From positions 5,164 through 69,163 of the forward strand of contig CAZNYR010000006.1 in NCBI GenBank assembly GCA_964577275.1: a DNA stretch of 64,000 nt, in the 5' to 3' direction. Positions 16,679-25,267 of this stretch are shown here, piece after piece. The notes under the pieces are model-generated. The model was not told the DNA's origin, ran no database searches, and saw nothing but the letters and a program-made list of their open reading frames with translations. The stretch is from UBA2561 sp964577275. Its GTDB lineage: Bacteria; Bacteroidota; Bacteroidia; Cytophagales; Thermoflexibacteraceae. Within the stretch, counting starts at the first letter, position 1; each line of letters opens with the position of its first letter. A program made the position numbers and the translations under genes.

Positions 16679-17233
16679 TTAGACTCCTTGTTGAAAGGCT
16701 TTGGTTTTCAGCAACATTCGGCGAATGCCACGTTCAACATCCTGTTGCATCAAATCATCAATTGCTTGCCATTTCACGTGATTTACTTCCGCAAAATCAG
16801 CATTTAGCTCCCAATTCTTCGCCCAATAAATATAACGTACATCGTAATGAAAATGGGCTGGTTCATTACCTCTTTCGGGATAAGGCTGCAAATCTACATC
16901 GAAAATATCTTCCGAAAGCAATTCCAAATCCGTCAAACCACTCTCCTCGATAGCCTCCCGTCTTGCGCCTTGCTCCAAAGTTTCGTCTTCTAATTCCAGA
17001 TGTCCGCCCACCTGCAACCAACGATTTAGTTTTTTATGATGAACCAATAAGGCACTTTTCAGGTCGGGACTCAAAATCCAAGCCGAAGTCGTTACGTGTC
17101 CCTGAAGATTGGTGCGCTGATAAAAATTTGAATTTTCATGCACAAATTGAAGCGCAATACGCTGAAATTCAGCCTCATCCGAAAAATCTGTATGATAGTT
17201 TTCCAATTGAGCGATTACTGTTTCTCGATTCAT
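16679..17233 (-). CDS. Nudix hydrolase
   Basis: 184 residues from the ATG at 17233 (MNRETVIAQLENYHTDF). The Nudix box is GGHLELEDETLEQGARREAI followed by EESGL, with the REAIEESG part binding Mg; there is one extra residue between the Gly and Arg compared with the strict consensus. It hydrolyses a nucleoside diphosphate linked to some other group. The acidic DVDLQPYPERGNEPAHFHYD segment is seen in Nudix enzymes of unknown substrate. It is convergent with rnc and lies 52 bases downstream of the TonB receptor. Confidence 0.9.
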   Translation of the reverse strand: MNRETVIAQLENYHTDFSDEAEFQRIALQFVHENSNFYQRTNLQGHVTTSAWILSPDLKSALLVHHKKLNRWLQVGGHLELEDETLEQGARREAIEESGLTDLELLSEDIFDVDLQPYPERGNEPAHFHYDVRYIYWAKNWELNADFAEVNHVKWQAIDDLMQQDVERGIRRMLLKTKAFQQGV

Positions 17234-17285
17234 TTTCTTGATTATTTTTGAAATCAATAAATACAGACAAAAATATACATTTTTT

Positions 17286-19637
17286 CTAAAATTGATACAT
17301 TATTCTAATCGTTATGTTTCGACCTATTTCGTGGGCAAAATAACGTAACCGATTCATGTAACTTTTGTACTCTAAATTAAATAAATTTTCGACCTCAAAA
17401 TTCCAACGAAATTTTTGTTTTCCAAACTGACTTCCCAATTCCAGATTCCACAACGTATAACTTTCAGGCGCATCCATAAAATCAAAATTTGTATCTGACA
17501 CTTCCTCAGTATCTCGAATATTTTCCAGCGCATGAGGCGCATCATTTTGGCGAGCATGATACCTTGCCTGAATCGAAAAATTAAAACTTTGCAACCCCAA
17601 AAATTCTGCTTTTTCATACGTTAAAGCACTCGAAAATTGCATCGGCGGAATCCACGCAATTTTTTGAGCCTGCTTTATATCTTTCACTTTCAAATATGAA
17701 ATTTTGGATTCCAAGTTCACATTTTTAGTCAGCCAATATCGAACCTGTGCATCTACACCGTAATAATTTACGTCCGTTTGCACATACCGAAAAACAGGAA
17801 ATGCGCCCCGAATTGTCAAAGCTATCTCTTTGGGTGTCAAGTAAATATAATTTTTAAATCGTTGAAAATATGGCTCAATAATCCACGAAAATTTAGGATT
17901 CCGAAAACTAAAACTACCCACCCATTTCCACGAATTTTCCATCTGAAGTTCCGAATTTCCTTCCTCAATAGATGCCGAACCGTGATGCAATCCTTGCGAA
18001 TATAATTCATTTATGTTCGGATTTCTGGACGTAAATCCCAAATGCGAACGCACCAAAAAAGCATCCGAAAAATGATGAATCAAGCCCATCGAACTTGCCA
18101 GATTATGAAACCGATGACGAGGTTTTGATAAGTTATTTTGACGGTCAAAAACATACGCATTCATTTTTTTGAAGTCATATCTACCGCCCAATTCGAGTTC
18201 TGTTTGATTTAAAATCAGTCGCTGAATCGAAAAAACACCCACCGAAAATAAATCATAATCAGGCAAAAATCGCCGTGTACCTGTCGCCAAAACATTGTTA
18301 AAATTATCCTGAAAACGACTCAAAATCCCAATTTTTCCATGTAATTTTTTATGTGAAATGTATTCAAATTTTAATTCCGCACTATGCGTTTTCAAATCCA
18401 AATAAGACGCAGGTTTTTCCGAACGATTCGCTCGCCGAATATCAAATTCCTGTCGAATGTTTTGTTGAAAACCATATCGAAAAACTATTTTTCCTACCTC
18501 ACGAATCTGATAAAAAGATTGAACCTTGACCAAATCATGCCTTACTTGTTGGCGTGGCTGACGAATTTTATAGGTAAAGTCCTCAATAACAGCAGGTTGC
18601 TGATTTTCTATTGCCTCAAACAAATCCGTTGTATTTCCGATGTGTGCCGCCGCCAAAATGCCATAATCCGACTGAAACCGACTAAAATAAGATTCGATTT
18701 CAAAATTATTTGTTTGCCAACCTAATGCACCAGAAACGTTAAATTCTTGCATTCCTGTATTTGAAAGTACATAGTTAGGTGCAACAACATCACCTAATTT
18801 TTTGAAACTACTTTGCAATCGCCAGCCCAAACCGTTCCCGAATCCACCTTCGGTCATAGCATTAAAAACACCACCTTTTCCATTGGAAATCAGCACATTA
18901 CTGATATTTCCCCGAATCATTTTGGAAGTCGGTAATGCATTAGGTTCGGTCAGAATTACGCCTCCCACCGCATCCGAGCCATATTCAACCGCCGATGCAC
19001 CTTTAATAACCGTAATTTTTTGCGCCGAAAATGGGTCGATAGCGGGAGCGTGGTCTTGTCCCCACTGCTGCCCCTCTTGCTGAATACCTTGATTAAGAAT
19101 CGTAATGCGATTTCCTGAAAGCCCCTGAATCATAGGTTTTGAAATGGAAGTCCCTGTTTTTAAGAGAGTTACGCCATTAATTTGTGCCAAATTTTCGGAC
19201 AAACTTTGCCCCTGTCCCCGAAATAAATCTTGTTCGGAAAGCGACTGTACGGCTTGCGTTTGGTAATCTTCGAGCCGATTTTTTTCAGCCTCTACCCTCA
19301 CCTCCTCCAAATGAATGGCATCATCATCCAAACGAAATTCTAACATTATTTTATTACTAATTACCTGAATATCAATGACTTTTTCTTGATAACCCATCGC
19401 CCGACACACCAAAGTATAATGTCCTTGACAAATATTAGAAAAAATAAATTTGCCCTCCGCATCCGTAATTACCCCCTTCCGAAGTTCGGGGATATAAACC
19501 GAAACTCCCGTAATGGTTTGGTGCTGATTATCATGTATCTTACCTATAATCAGTAAGTTACAATTTGTGTTTTTGGCAAAAACAGATGAAATTGTCAGGC
19601 TTGATAAAATAAAAAATAATGTAATTTGTATTCTCAT
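17286..19637 (-). CDS. TonB-dependent outer-membrane receptor
   Basis: 783 residues from the ATG at 19637, which gives a signal peptide (MRIQITLFFILSSLTISSVF). First comes a carboxypeptidase-like regulatory beta-sandwich (about residues 27-110: GVSVYIPELRKGVITDAEGK, FIFSNICQGHYTL), then the plug domain (SLSEQDLFRGQGQSLSENLA; GNRITILNQGIQQEGQQWGQ; ITVIKGASAVEYGSDAVGGV), then a 22-strand-type barrel ending in MYQF with terminal Phe. The DHAPAIDP segment occurs in receptors of the ZnuD/heme-like branch, so a metal or heme ligand is possible but unproven. Confidence 0.93.
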   Translation of the reverse strand: MRIQITLFFILSSLTISSVFAKNTNCNLLIIGKIHDNQHQTITGVSVYIPELRKGVITDAEGKFIFSNICQGHYTLVCRAMGYQEKVIDIQVISNKIMLEFRLDDDAIHLEEVRVEAEKNRLEDYQTQAVQSLSEQDLFRGQGQSLSENLAQINGVTLLKTGTSISKPMIQGLSGNRITILNQGIQQEGQQWGQDHAPAIDPFSAQKITVIKGASAVEYGSDAVGGVILTEPNALPTSKMIRGNISNVLISNGKGGVFNAMTEGGFGNGLGWRLQSSFKKLGDVVAPNYVLSNTGMQEFNVSGALGWQTNNFEIESYFSRFQSDYGILAAAHIGNTTDLFEAIENQQPAVIEDFTYKIRQPRQQVRHDLVKVQSFYQIREVGKIVFRYGFQQNIRQEFDIRRANRSEKPASYLDLKTHSAELKFEYISHKKLHGKIGILSRFQDNFNNVLATGTRRFLPDYDLFSVGVFSIQRLILNQTELELGGRYDFKKMNAYVFDRQNNLSKPRHRFHNLASSMGLIHHFSDAFLVRSHLGFTSRNPNINELYSQGLHHGSASIEEGNSELQMENSWKWVGSFSFRNPKFSWIIEPYFQRFKNYIYLTPKEIALTIRGAFPVFRYVQTDVNYYGVDAQVRYWLTKNVNLESKISYLKVKDIKQAQKIAWIPPMQFSSALTYEKAEFLGLQSFNFSIQARYHARQNDAPHALENIRDTEEVSDTNFDFMDAPESYTLWNLELGSQFGKQKFRWNFEVENLFNLEYKSYMNRLRYFAHEIGRNITIRIMYQF

Positions 19638-19734
19638 CGGATATGTTAAATGCAAATTTATCGTACAAAATTACAATAAAAAACCATGCAAAATGCAACC
19701 ATGTTGCAAAAAGTAAGATTTTCAACAAAAAATA

Positions 19735-19760
19735 ACCGTTTATCTTTCGTGATAAACGGT
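19735..19760 (-). terminator. Terminator of the ybjQ-like/small-peptide operon
   Basis: On the minus strand ACCGTTTATC pairs perfectly with GATAAACGGT around a 6-base loop and is followed by TATTTTTTG. It lies about 43 bases past the stop at 19803. Confidence 0.75.
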
Positions 19761-19802
19761 CGTGATATTGTTTTAAATAATTTGTATTTTACTGATTCTG
19801 AA

Positions 19803-19931
19803 TTAGTTATCTCGTTCTTCAAAATCTTCGAGATGTTTGATTTTTTGTCTGCGTTTATACAAATAAACCAGAAGCACCAGACATCCAGCCCAGCACAAGC
19901 CATAAAAACTATAAATAAATCCCGTCATCAT
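19803..19931 (-). CDS. 42-residue single-pass membrane peptide
   Basis: Starts ATGATG, 42 codons: a short N-terminus, one hydrophobic span (FIYSFYGLCWAGCLVLLVYL), then a basic stop-transfer (YKRRQKIK) and an acidic tail (HLEDFEERDN). This layout resembles CcmD/CcoS-type small membrane proteins, but there is no cytochrome maturation gene here, so I make no functional call. It begins only 4 bases after the stop of the YbjQ-like gene and is followed by a good terminator, both arguing that it is a real translated gene. Confidence 0.65.
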   Translation of the reverse strand: MMTGFIYSFYGLCWAGCLVLLVYLYKRRQKIKHLEDFEERDN

Positions 19932-19935
19932 TATA

Positions 19936-20250
19936 TTAATTTAATTTAACTGCTGTACCATAAGCCAAAATTTCAGAGGCACCTTGCATGACCGTTGAGG
20001 TGGTCAATCGAACATTAACTATCGCATCCGCACCCAATCGCTGGGCATCTTCGACCATTCGTTGCATCGCCTGCTCTCTGGAGTCGGCTTGAAGTTTGGT
20101 ATATTCTTCAATTTCACCACCCACAATATTTTTTAAGCCTGCAAAAATATCACTCCCGATACTTTTGGCGCGGACGGTACTCCCTCTGGCAATGCCCAAA
20201 ATTTGAGTAATTTCCCGATGAGGGATGCGTTCTGTCGTGCAAAGAATCAT
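19936..20250 (-). CDS. YbjQ-family protein (UPF0145, heavy-metal-binding-like)
   Basis: 104 residues from the ATG at 20250 (MILCTTERIPHREITQILGI). The YbjQ family is a small soluble pentameric alpha/beta fold; visible marks are GIARGSTVRAKSIGSDIFAG, REQAMQRMVEDAQRLGADAI and VNVRLTTSTVMQGASEILAY. Its biochemical role is unresolved: annotated as heavy-metal-binding, though metal binding is poorly supported. It is first in a two-gene unit with the 42-residue membrane peptide. The frame extends upstream to 20283, but the extra 11 residues are not family-like. Confidence 0.88.
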   Translation of the reverse strand: MILCTTERIPHREITQILGIARGSTVRAKSIGSDIFAGLKNIVGGEIEEYTKLQADSREQAMQRMVEDAQRLGADAIVNVRLTTSTVMQGASEILAYGTAVKLN

Positions 20251-20639
20251 ACTTTTAATAATTTTTATAAATAATTTAGACATAAAAATTCTACTAACTT
20301 TTACGTAAAACTTGATAAAAATGATTGTTTTTTTCAGAAATATTACATTTTATTTTTAAATCAGTTTAATATATAAACTTATTTTTACATTTGCGATATT
20401 TTTTTCCTCAAAAAAACATTTGCTAATATTACATAATTGTTACATAATTTGTAATTTTGTAACATAAACACCGCACCAGAAGAGTCATGGATTTTACAAA
20501 AATATTTTTAACTTCCTGATTATCAATATAAAAAACAAGTTTTAAAATTATTTTTTTACTCCAAAATTCATTATTTGATAATATTAGCGGTGATATTTTA
20601 TGTTAAATTTTCAAAGGATTTTTAAAACTAAATACGACA
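20251..20639. other. Intergenic between ybjQ-like gene and beta-glucosidase
   Basis: About 390 very AT-rich bases between divergent genes. It holds a TGATTATCAA motif at 20518-20527. No gene and no confident promoter box seen. Confidence 0.4.
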
Positions 20640-22142
20640 ATGCGAAAGAATTTTAATTTACTTTGGATACTTTTTTTTGCACTTTTGGGGTGCAAAACCG
20701 AACAGAGCAAAGATTCTAAAAATCTTACATCACAAGAAATAAGACAAAAAATGTCATTTCCTGATGATTTTGTTTGGGGAACAGCCACCGCCGCCTACCA
20801 AATTGAAGGCGGATACCAAGCTGACGGAAAAGGGGCTTCAATTTGGGATACCTACACCAATGAGCATCATATTACGTTTTTTTTGACGGGCGAAAAGCAA
20901 ACGGCAAATACGGCGATTAATCATTATGACCGAAAACAATACCTTCAAGATATTCAACTGATGAAGCAAGCAGGTATCCGAAGTTACAGATTTTCAGTGG
21001 CTTGGAGTCGAATTTTGCCAGAAGGTATTGGCGAAATTAATCCGAAAGGTGTGGCGTATTATGACCAGCTAATTGACGATTTATTGGCGCACGACATCGA
21101 GCCAGTGCTTACGATTTATCATTGGGATTTGCCTCAAAAATTAGCCGATAAAGGAGGCTGGACAAATCCTAAATCTGTTGATTGGTATGCAAATTACGCC
21201 AATATTATTTTTGACAAATACGGCGACCGAGTCAAAAAATTTATTACGTTTAATGAGCCTTTTATCAATCAATTATTTTTAGAACCCCTTATCCAACAGG
21301 GAATTAACCATGAAATTCCGCAATTTCCACCCTCCGAAAGGAGTTTCACCAAAAATGTTAAAAATGTACATCATTGGATGATAGCGCACGCCAAAGCCGT
21401 TCAAAATTATCGTCAAAAACAACTTGGCGGAACTATCGGAATTACGCTAAGTATTTCGCCTGTTTATCCCAAAACACAATCAACAGAAGACTTTTTGGCA
21501 ATGAAACGCACGGATGGCATCCATAATCGTTGGTTTTTGGATGCGGTTTTGAAGGGCGAGTATCCGACTGATATTTTGCAATTATACCGCACGATTGAAC
21601 CGCTCGAATTTTTGCCCAAAGACATGAGTTTGCTCCGAAATAATCCACCTGATTTTATTGGAATTAATTATTATGCGCCCACTCGTGTGCAATGGGATGA
21701 GGATGAATCTTTTGGTATTGAATTATTACCTAACCCCGATGATAATCAAGCCTTTAATGGCGAAGTTTATCCCGAAGGTTTGTACGATGCCTTGATGAAA
21801 ATTAAAACTAATTATGGAAATCCAGTCGTTTATATCACTGAAAATGGCGCAGGATTTGGCAAAAAAGATGACCAAATTCGGGACGGAAAAATTTATGATA
21901 ATTTACGGTGCGATTACATTCGGGAGCATCTTGCCCAAGCAAACCGAGCCATCCAAAATGGTGCAAATTTGAAAGGATATTACTTATGGTCATTTTTCGA
22001 TAATTTTGAATGGGTTTTTGGTTTTGACCGCCGTTTCGGAGTCGTTCATGTTGATTTTGAAACTCAAAAACGCACACCCAAACAAAGTTTTTATGAATAT
22101 GCTAAAATTATTAAAAAACAGGATTTAAAAATGCCTTTGTAA
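20640..22142 (+). CDS. Glycoside hydrolase family 1 beta-glucosidase, lipoprotein
   Basis: 500 residues. Signal peptide with lipobox (WILFFALLGC, Cys18), so predicted to be lipid-anchored in the periplasm or outer membrane. The GH1 TIM barrel begins at FPDDFVWGTATAAYQIEGGY. The acid/base Glu is in ITFNEP (about residue 206) and the nucleophile Glu in YITENGAG (about residue 400). RYSFSVAWSRILP-like SYRFSVAWSRILPEG and the C-terminal GYYLWSFFDNFEWVFGFDRR are family hallmarks. Retaining beta-glycosidase, most likely on cello-oligosaccharides or other beta-glucosides. The lipobox is unusual, because many GH1 enzymes are cytosolic. Confidence 0.95.
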   Translation: MRKNFNLLWILFFALLGCKTEQSKDSKNLTSQEIRQKMSFPDDFVWGTATAAYQIEGGYQADGKGASIWDTYTNEHHITFFLTGEKQTANTAINHYDRKQYLQDIQLMKQAGIRSYRFSVAWSRILPEGIGEINPKGVAYYDQLIDDLLAHDIEPVLTIYHWDLPQKLADKGGWTNPKSVDWYANYANIIFDKYGDRVKKFITFNEPFINQLFLEPLIQQGINHEIPQFPPSERSFTKNVKNVHHWMIAHAKAVQNYRQKQLGGTIGITLSISPVYPKTQSTEDFLAMKRTDGIHNRWFLDAVLKGEYPTDILQLYRTIEPLEFLPKDMSLLRNNPPDFIGINYYAPTRVQWDEDESFGIELLPNPDDNQAFNGEVYPEGLYDALMKIKTNYGNPVVYITENGAGFGKKDDQIRDGKIYDNLRCDYIREHLAQANRAIQNGANLKGYYLWSFFDNFEWVFGFDRRFGVVHVDFETQKRTPKQSFYEYAKIIKKQDLKMPL

Positions 22143-22150
22143 GTTTTATG

Positions 22151-22182
22151 ACTTTTGATGAAATTTTAAATTTCATCAAAGG
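22151..22182. terminator. Bidirectional hairpin between convergent genes
   Basis: CTTTTGATGAAATT and AAATTTCATCAAAGG form a near-perfect stem. It overlaps the last codons of the minus-strand gene ending at 22166, and lies just after the GH1 stop. Confidence 0.55.
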
Positions 22183-23017
22183 TTATTCCCAGTTCTGACA
22201 TCACAAATTGTAAGACAATAATTCCATCAATCCAACCCGTGTAATATAATTCGGGACGTTGGGGCGAAGCAAACAAAATAAGCATTCCAGCCACCACATA
22301 AGTCAATGAAAACGCCAATCCAACGCCCATCGGGAAATACAATATCACAAATAGCTCGCTTATCCCTAAGATTAATATTCCTAAAAATTTGGTACGTCTA
22401 ATGCTTTTTTGGGCTAACGTTCTCAAACCCGTGTGCTTATCCGTCCGAAAATCTCGAATATCAAACGGCAAAGTAATTGCGATAATAAATAAAAATTGTA
22501 CAAAAAATAAAATGAGAACATTAGACTCAAAAATTGCTTTTTGTAGTTCGACCAACGGCAAGACCACCGAAACGCAAGCCCAGACATAAGCAACCAGCAC
22601 CACCTTGAGATACGGAATTTGGCGTAAACTTCCTAAATTTATATTTTTTGAAACAAAAAAGGGTTTGAATTTGAGCGGAATTGTATAAAAAATCGAAATA
22701 AATCCCAAATGAGCCAAAAATAATACCACATTTAATCCCGAAAATAAAGCCACTATAAGGCTAAAAATGCCCGAAAAAACCGCCAAAAATTGCAATATTT
22801 GGCGGTTTTTTTCCATAAAAATAAACTTTCGGGAAATCGGTTTGGAGATATAAAAGGTGGACAAATTGTAGGTACAAAGCGTAGCCAAAAACACCAAAAA
22901 GTACAATTTCCATGATAATTTTAGTCCCAAAATATGTGCAGAACTTTGCATCAATGCCATTGCCCCAATCGAAATCCAGAAATTACCATAGACCACCCAG
23001 TTGATGATTTTAGACAC
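22166..23017 (-). CDS. UbiA-like integral membrane protein
   Basis: 283 residues with about eight or nine hydrophobic helices, resembling the UbiA prenyltransferase superfamily as seen in Bacteroidota. The second Asp-rich motif is present (FDIRDFRTDKHTGLRTLA, about residues 187-204). The first motif, normally NxxxDxxxD, reads NLSTFYISK here (about residues 51-59), with Phe and Lys at the Asp positions. Prenyltransferase activity is therefore doubtful, and no quinone-biosynthesis partner lies adjacent. It follows the small secreted protein gene by 12 bases and is probably cotranscribed with it. Confidence 0.7.
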   Translation of the reverse strand: MSKIINWVVYGNFWISIGAMALMQSSAHILGLKLSWKLYFLVFLATLCTYNLSTFYISKPISRKFIFMEKNRQILQFLAVFSGIFSLIVALFSGLNVVLFLAHLGFISIFYTIPLKFKPFFVSKNINLGSLRQIPYLKVVLVAYVWACVSVVLPLVELQKAIFESNVLILFFVQFLFIIAITLPFDIRDFRTDKHTGLRTLAQKSIRRTKFLGILILGISELFVILYFPMGVGLAFSLTYVVAGMLILFASPQRPELYYTGWIDGIIVLQFVMSELGITFDEI

Positions 23018-23029
23018 GCTTCAGAATGG

Positions 23030-23566
23030 TTAAATTTTACTTTCAAAAAAAACTTTAATGCTCTCAATATGCTGATTTAAACCGTCCTTGGTGTACGAAA
23101 TTTTGATATTATATTCACCATTATTGGCAAAAAACCAGCGTGTAGTCCAATTAGAAAATTTGATGTTTGGCGCAAGTTCTTTGATGTAATCAATTTTGTA
23201 TAATGCCTTGATTCTCTTGCCATTAAGATAGAGTGTCCCGTTAAATTTGCCAAGTGCATCATCCTGAAAAGATACGCGAAATTCGGCAATTTCATCCGAG
23301 TTTGCCTTGCCAATCAGAATAATTCCTCGCCCTTGTTCAAAGTGATACAAGACCGTGCCTCGTTCGGTGTGTTTTTGAGCTTTCCCAAAAACCAATTCAT
23401 AGTCCGAGAGGGTCGAACTTTCATCAAACGAAAAGGTATAGCCACTGCTATTGATGTAAATTTTTTGGTGTTCGTAGTCGAGATTAATGCGAAACCCGTT
23501 GGGTTCGTTGGCAATGTCTGCAAAACCAAACAGGGCAAATGCCAAAAAGGTCATTATTGGTTTCAT
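23030..23566 (-). CDS. Secreted protein of unknown function
   Basis: 178 residues with a short signal peptide (MKPIMTFLAFALFGFADIAN) and an all-beta-looking body. A repeated strand pattern (KIYINSSGYTFSF, YELVFGKAQKHTERGTVLYH, then FNGTLYLNGKRIKALYKIDY) hints at two related halves. FTFDESSTLSDYELVFGKA-like text is reminiscent of Bacteroidota secreted domains that I cannot name with confidence. Its position just upstream of the UbiA-like membrane protein suggests a two-gene transcript. No catalytic motif is seen. Confidence 0.6.
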   Translation of the reverse strand: MKPIMTFLAFALFGFADIANEPNGFRINLDYEHQKIYINSSGYTFSFDESSTLSDYELVFGKAQKHTERGTVLYHFEQGRGIILIGKANSDEIAEFRVSFQDDALGKFNGTLYLNGKRIKALYKIDYIKELAPNIKFSNWTTRWFFANNGEYNIKISYTKDGLNQHIESIKVFFESKI

Positions 23567-23709
23567 TTTTCGGGATAATTGTTTGATTATGAATTAGTTT
23601 GAATGTTATTTGATGTAACGTTTGCGTTTTCTGAAATGATGCGTCCTACGAACAAAATCCACGTAGATTTAGATGTAATTTCTATGGTCATAAAAGAATT
23701 ATTTAAAAC

Positions 23710-24975
23710 TTAATTTAGTTTTTTTTTCCATAAAATACACCAATATTGTACTAATGATAAAACCTTTTTAGTATTCATTAAATAACTAATCATAAAAATA
23801 TTATAGATTTCATATATATTTTTATGTTTAATACGTAAAATCCGACCCATTTGGCTGTACATTTTAATCCGTTCGGGGTGTGCCAAACAATCCGCCAACA
23901 CTTCCGAACTCAATGCCATGTGGCACAAATTAGGGTGCATGATACTGGGACGCAATCCTTTACGGATATGAAATTCAAAAACTTGCTCATAATCAAGTAG
24001 ATAAAGATATGTTTTTCGTGCTTTCTGCCGCATCCAAAATGGTGTTTTTTTCCGAAAATGGGTCAAAAATTTCAACGTTTTTTCTTGCAATTCAGCGAGT
24101 TCAACTTTCTGATTTTCAATAATATCCAGCGATTTAGGTGCAATATCTGTCCATTTTTGGAGTGCTTTTTCGGTTTCTGGAATTTTGCCCAATTCTAAGG
24201 CATGATTGATAAAAAGTAGCGCAACGCGCGCATAGGCACTTCGATTAACCAGCGTTATCATTTCTGACAACGTATTGAAATAATGTGTTAAATTATGGTT
24301 TTCTTCATTCATATAATACATGAACTCGCCAAGTGGCACGACTAACTGGGGGTCGAAGAGTTCGAGTTGTTCCATAAAAGTCGTTACACTTTCATCGGCA
24401 GCCTCCAATAGAGAATCTTCATCTGTCTGGAAATCAGGCACATACGTATTAAAATTATGGCGAGTAAGCAACCATTCGGGTTCTGAACCGATTTTTTTGA
24501 ATACTTTTCGACCTTTTCTATTATTCAAAATTGGTGCATTAGAACAATTTAATACGCTGATTTCCTGCGAGTTAAAACACGCCCATGCGCCCTCTCCGTA
24601 GGCTTCGGAAAGCATCGAAAAATCATCCGAAAGTTTGACCCAACTATCCGCCGTCAGCTCGATGGCGTTCAAAAATCCTAACTCCTGACATTCCCGAATT
24701 AATTGTTTGCTAAATCCTTGATAATACAAAATCGTAATTTTTTCGCGGTATTCGAGAGGGATTTTTTGTAGGGTTGGTATCGAAAATCGGTCGAGTTGCT
24801 CGCCCGAAAACCAAATGTAATTTACGGTTTTAAATTCCTGATAATCAAATACTGAGGGAGCTAATAAGCCCATGCTATTGGCATAAATATTTCCTTCTAA
24901 CCACGGGTCGCAGACCAAGCGTAAGCCTCGATACTCAAGCAAAATTCCCGCATGATTGAGAAGCGTAATTTTCAT
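23710..24975 (-). CDS. Metallo-beta-lactamase-fold protein with degenerate metal site
   Basis: 421 residues from the ATG at 24975. The N-terminus (MKITLLNHAGILLEYRGLRL, VCDPWLEGN) is that of the CMP-N-acetylneuraminate hydroxylase/UlaG-like MBL branch, where NHA...DPWL is normally followed by SHEHxDHFS. Here that motif reads SGEQLDRFS (residues 57-65): the three His are Gly58, Gln60 and Arg63, and only Asp62 remains. A Zn or Fe hydrolase activity is therefore unlikely. The second half has WLLTRHNFNTYVPDF, YMNEENHN and a helical C-terminus, without family assignment. Proteins of this branch often occur in surface-sugar clusters, but no such cluster is seen here. Confidence 0.7.
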   Translation of the reverse strand: MKITLLNHAGILLEYRGLRLVCDPWLEGNIYANSMGLLAPSVFDYQEFKTVNYIWFSGEQLDRFSIPTLQKIPLEYREKITILYYQGFSKQLIRECQELGFLNAIELTADSWVKLSDDFSMLSEAYGEGAWACFNSQEISVLNCSNAPILNNRKGRKVFKKIGSEPEWLLTRHNFNTYVPDFQTDEDSLLEAADESVTTFMEQLELFDPQLVVPLGEFMYYMNEENHNLTHYFNTLSEMITLVNRSAYARVALLFINHALELGKIPETEKALQKWTDIAPKSLDIIENQKVELAELQEKTLKFLTHFRKKTPFWMRQKARKTYLYLLDYEQVFEFHIRKGLRPSIMHPNLCHMALSSEVLADCLAHPERIKMYSQMGRILRIKHKNIYEIYNIFMISYLMNTKKVLSLVQYWCILWKKKLN

Positions 24976-25267
24976 AAAATATGTATTTAAATAATATTTT
25001 AGACTTTGTTGATGCACTCCAATTTATGACACATTCATAAAAGATTCTTGCAAAATTGCTTAATTTTGAGTAGGAAAAAATAATGGAATCAAATACAAAA
25101 ATCAACAAGAACAAAATTAAGGAAGTGTAGGCATTAATTCAAGCGAATTCCGAATAAAGGATTTTCCTTCAAAAGGAACTTGGGTCGGAATTATCCTTAT
25201 TTTGTTATCTGGTAAACTTTTTGCTTTTCATTTGGAAAATTGCCACAAAAAAATAGCCACAAACAAC
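24976..25267. other. Intergenic between divergent genes
   Basis: About 290 bases. TAATTTTG at 25061-25068 resembles a -7 box for the sensor gene but lacks a properly spaced TTG. Nothing else seen. Confidence 0.35.
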
